A DNA stretch of 6,921 nucleotides, from NCBI GenBank assembly GCA_032250585.1, contig JAVVFH010000185.1, forward strand, positions 1 to 6,921. The letters are read 5' to 3'. The stretch is from JAVVFH01 sp032250585 (lineage in GTDB: Bacteria; Pseudomonadota; Gammaproteobacteria; Xanthomonadales; SZUA-36). The stretch's first letter is position 1. Each line of letters opens with the position of its first letter. Under the pieces are notes generated by a model. It saw nothing but the letters and a program-made list of their open reading frames with translations, was not told the origin of the DNA and did no database searches. Shown here piece by piece: positions 5,659 through 6,921 of this stretch. A program made the translations under genes and the position numbers.

Positions 5659-6921
5659 TAGCCCACCACAATATTGAGCAGGCGGTCGGGAACGTGGATG
5701 ACCTTGCGTACTTGCTGATCGCCGACATGACGGCTCACGTTCCCGATAGCCAGGGCCCGCTTCAGCGCTTCCTCCTTCGAAGCGCCGGGTTCGAGTTCGA
5801 GCCGCGCCCGCAGCTTGCCGTTGACCTGCACCACCAGGGTCACCTGCAAACGCTCACGGGCCGCTTCGTCGACTTCCGGCCAGTCCGCGTCGTGCAACGC
5901 ACCGCGGCCGCCCAGGGCCTGCCAAAGGGCATCGCAAATGTGCGGGGTAATCGGCCCGAGCAGGCGCACGACCGCCAGCCAGGCTTCCTGGCGAACCGCC
6001 CGCGCCTGCCGCGCCGGGTCATCGAATCTCGACAGGTGGTTGGTCAACTCCATTACCGCAGCCACCGCCGTGTTGAAGGTGTAGCGCCGACTGATGTCGT
6101 CGCTGACCTTGGCGATGGTGTCGTGCAGCAGGCGACGTATTTCTTTTTGCCCGTGATCCAGCGCCTGCGGATCCAGAGCGTCGCAGGGCCCGCCTTCGAG
6201 GTGGCTGGTGACCAGCGACCAGACCCGGCGCAGGAAGCGCGAGGCGCCCTCGACCCCGGATTCCGACCACTCCAGCGATTGCACCGGCTGCGAGTCGGAC
6301 ATCGAGAACAGGCGGACGGTATCGGCACCGTAGCGGTCCACCAATCCCTGTGGGTCGATGCCGTTGTTTTTCGACTTCGACATTTTCTCTACCGCCCCGA
6401 TCTGCAGCGGTTCACCACTGGCGATCAGCCGGGCGCCCACGGCTTTGCCTTTCTGGTCGCGTTCCACTTCGACCGCCGACGGGTTGATCCACTCGACATG
6501 ACCCTGGTCGTCCTCGCGGTAGTACGTCTCCGCGACAACCATACCCTGGCACAGCAACCGCGTTGCCGGCTCGTCGCTGTCCACCAGGCCCTCGTCACGC
6601 ATCAGTTTGTGATAAAAGCGGAAATACATCAGGTGCAGGATCGCGTGCTCGATGCCACCGATGTACTGATCGACCGGCAGCCAGTAATTGGCGCGCTCGT
6701 CGAGCTGGGCGTCGGCGTCCGGACAGCAGTAGCGCGCGTAATACCAGGAAGACTCCATGAAGGTGTCGAAGGTATCGGTTTCGCGTTCCGCCGGTCCGCC
6801 GCAGGTCGGGCAGGTCGTGGTCCGCCACTCCGGATCCGCCTTGAGCGGTGACTGCAGGCCCATGAATTCAATGTCTTCGGGCAGCACCACCGGCAACTGT
6901 TCCTCCGGTACCGGCACCGCG
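5658..6921 (-). CDS. leuS: Leucyl-tRNA synthetase, C-terminal half (5' part beyond window edge)
   Basis: Class I synthetase that charges tRNA-Leu with leucine. The visible 420 residues align with roughly the last half of the 860-residue E. coli enzyme; the HIGH motif and most of the editing domain lie outside the window. Visible parts, numbered from the first whole codon, are PVPEEQLPVVLPED (3-16), a CPTC pair (37-40), RETDTFDTFMESSWYYARY (46-64), YWLPVDQYIGGIEHAILHL (79-97), the catalytic KMSKSKNNGIDPQ (179-191, KMSKS at 6372-6386), then SLEWSESGVEGASRFLRRVW, the helical anticodon-binding domain, and the C-terminal VVQVNGKLRARL and RKVIHVPDRLLNIVVG. The ATP-loop lysines are intact. The CPTC pair is absent from E. 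coli LeuRS but occurs in many other bacterial LeuRS. The TAG stop overlaps the lptE GTG. The gene is probably the first of the run; its promoter is outside the window. Confidence 0.97.
   Translation of the reverse strand, partial: AVPVPEEQLPVVLPEDIEFMGLQSPLKADPEWRTTTCPTCGGPAERETDTFDTFMESSWYYARYCCPDADAQLDERANYWLPVDQYIGGIEHAILHLMYFRFYHKLMRDEGLVDSDEPATRLLCQGMVVAETYYREDDQGHVEWINPSAVEVERDQKGKAVGARLIASGEPLQIGAVEKMSKSKNNGIDPQGLVDRYGADTVRLFSMSDSQPVQSLEWSESGVEGASRFLRRVWSLVTSHLEGGPCDALDPQALDHGQKEIRRLLHDTIAKVSDDISRRYTFNTAVAAVMELTNHLSRFDDPARQARAVRQEAWLAVVRLLGPITPHICDALWQALGGRGALHDADWPEVDEAARERLQVTLVVQVNGKLRARLELEPGASKEEALKRALAIGNVSRHVGDQQVRKVIHVPDRLLNIVVG

Noticed and set aside
5640..6851. 403-codon open frame on the plus strand, antisense to leuS
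   Set aside because: Long antisense frames are expected opposite high-GC coding sequence. The minus-strand LeuRS with KMSKS is unambiguous, and the antisense product shows no known motif.

Overview
The window looks like a conserved housekeeping segment from a non-enteric, moderately high-GC gammaproteobacterium. Every supported gene lies on the minus strand and is read right to left: leuS (3' half) - lptE - holA - nadD - rsfS - rlmH - maf - rng - yhdP (5' end only). The assignment to Gammaproteobacteria is an inference. It rests on gene order, on RNase G having the same length and residue numbering as the E. coli enzyme, and on the presence of LptE and YhdP family members.

Right part (about 3450-6921): the C-terminal half of leucyl-tRNA synthetase, the outer-membrane LPS-assembly lipoprotein LptE, the DNA polymerase III clamp-loader subunit delta (HolA) and nicotinate-mononucleotide adenylyltransferase (NadD). 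Junctions are tight: a 1-nt stop/start overlap for leuS-lptE, a 3-nt gap for lptE-holA, and about 8 nt for holA-nadD. Middle part (about 1907-3377): ribosome silencing factor RsfS, which appears to use a TTG start, the 23S rRNA pseudouridine methyltransferase RlmH, and a Maf/YhdE-type nucleotide pyrophosphatase. Left part (1-1627): RNase G with intact catalytic residues, then the first 41 codons of a YhdP/AsmA-like inner-membrane protein.

The only sizeable gap is 279 nt between maf and rng (1628-1906). It holds two small perfect hairpins, an AT-richer patch, and a doubtful 73-codon frame whose TGA overlaps the GTG of rng. It is the best place for an internal promoter or an mRNA leader.

The genes cover translation (leuS, rsfS, rlmH), replication (holA), NAD synthesis (nadD), nucleotide sanitation (maf), RNA processing (rng) and envelope biogenesis (lptE, yhdP). 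The common theme is growth functions packed into one transcription unit, not a single pathway. In E. coli the same genes are split over separate loci. I see no mobile element, CRISPR array, tRNA, rRNA or evident new system. The findings are modest: unusual start codons, the maf-rng gap, and small sequence peculiarities.
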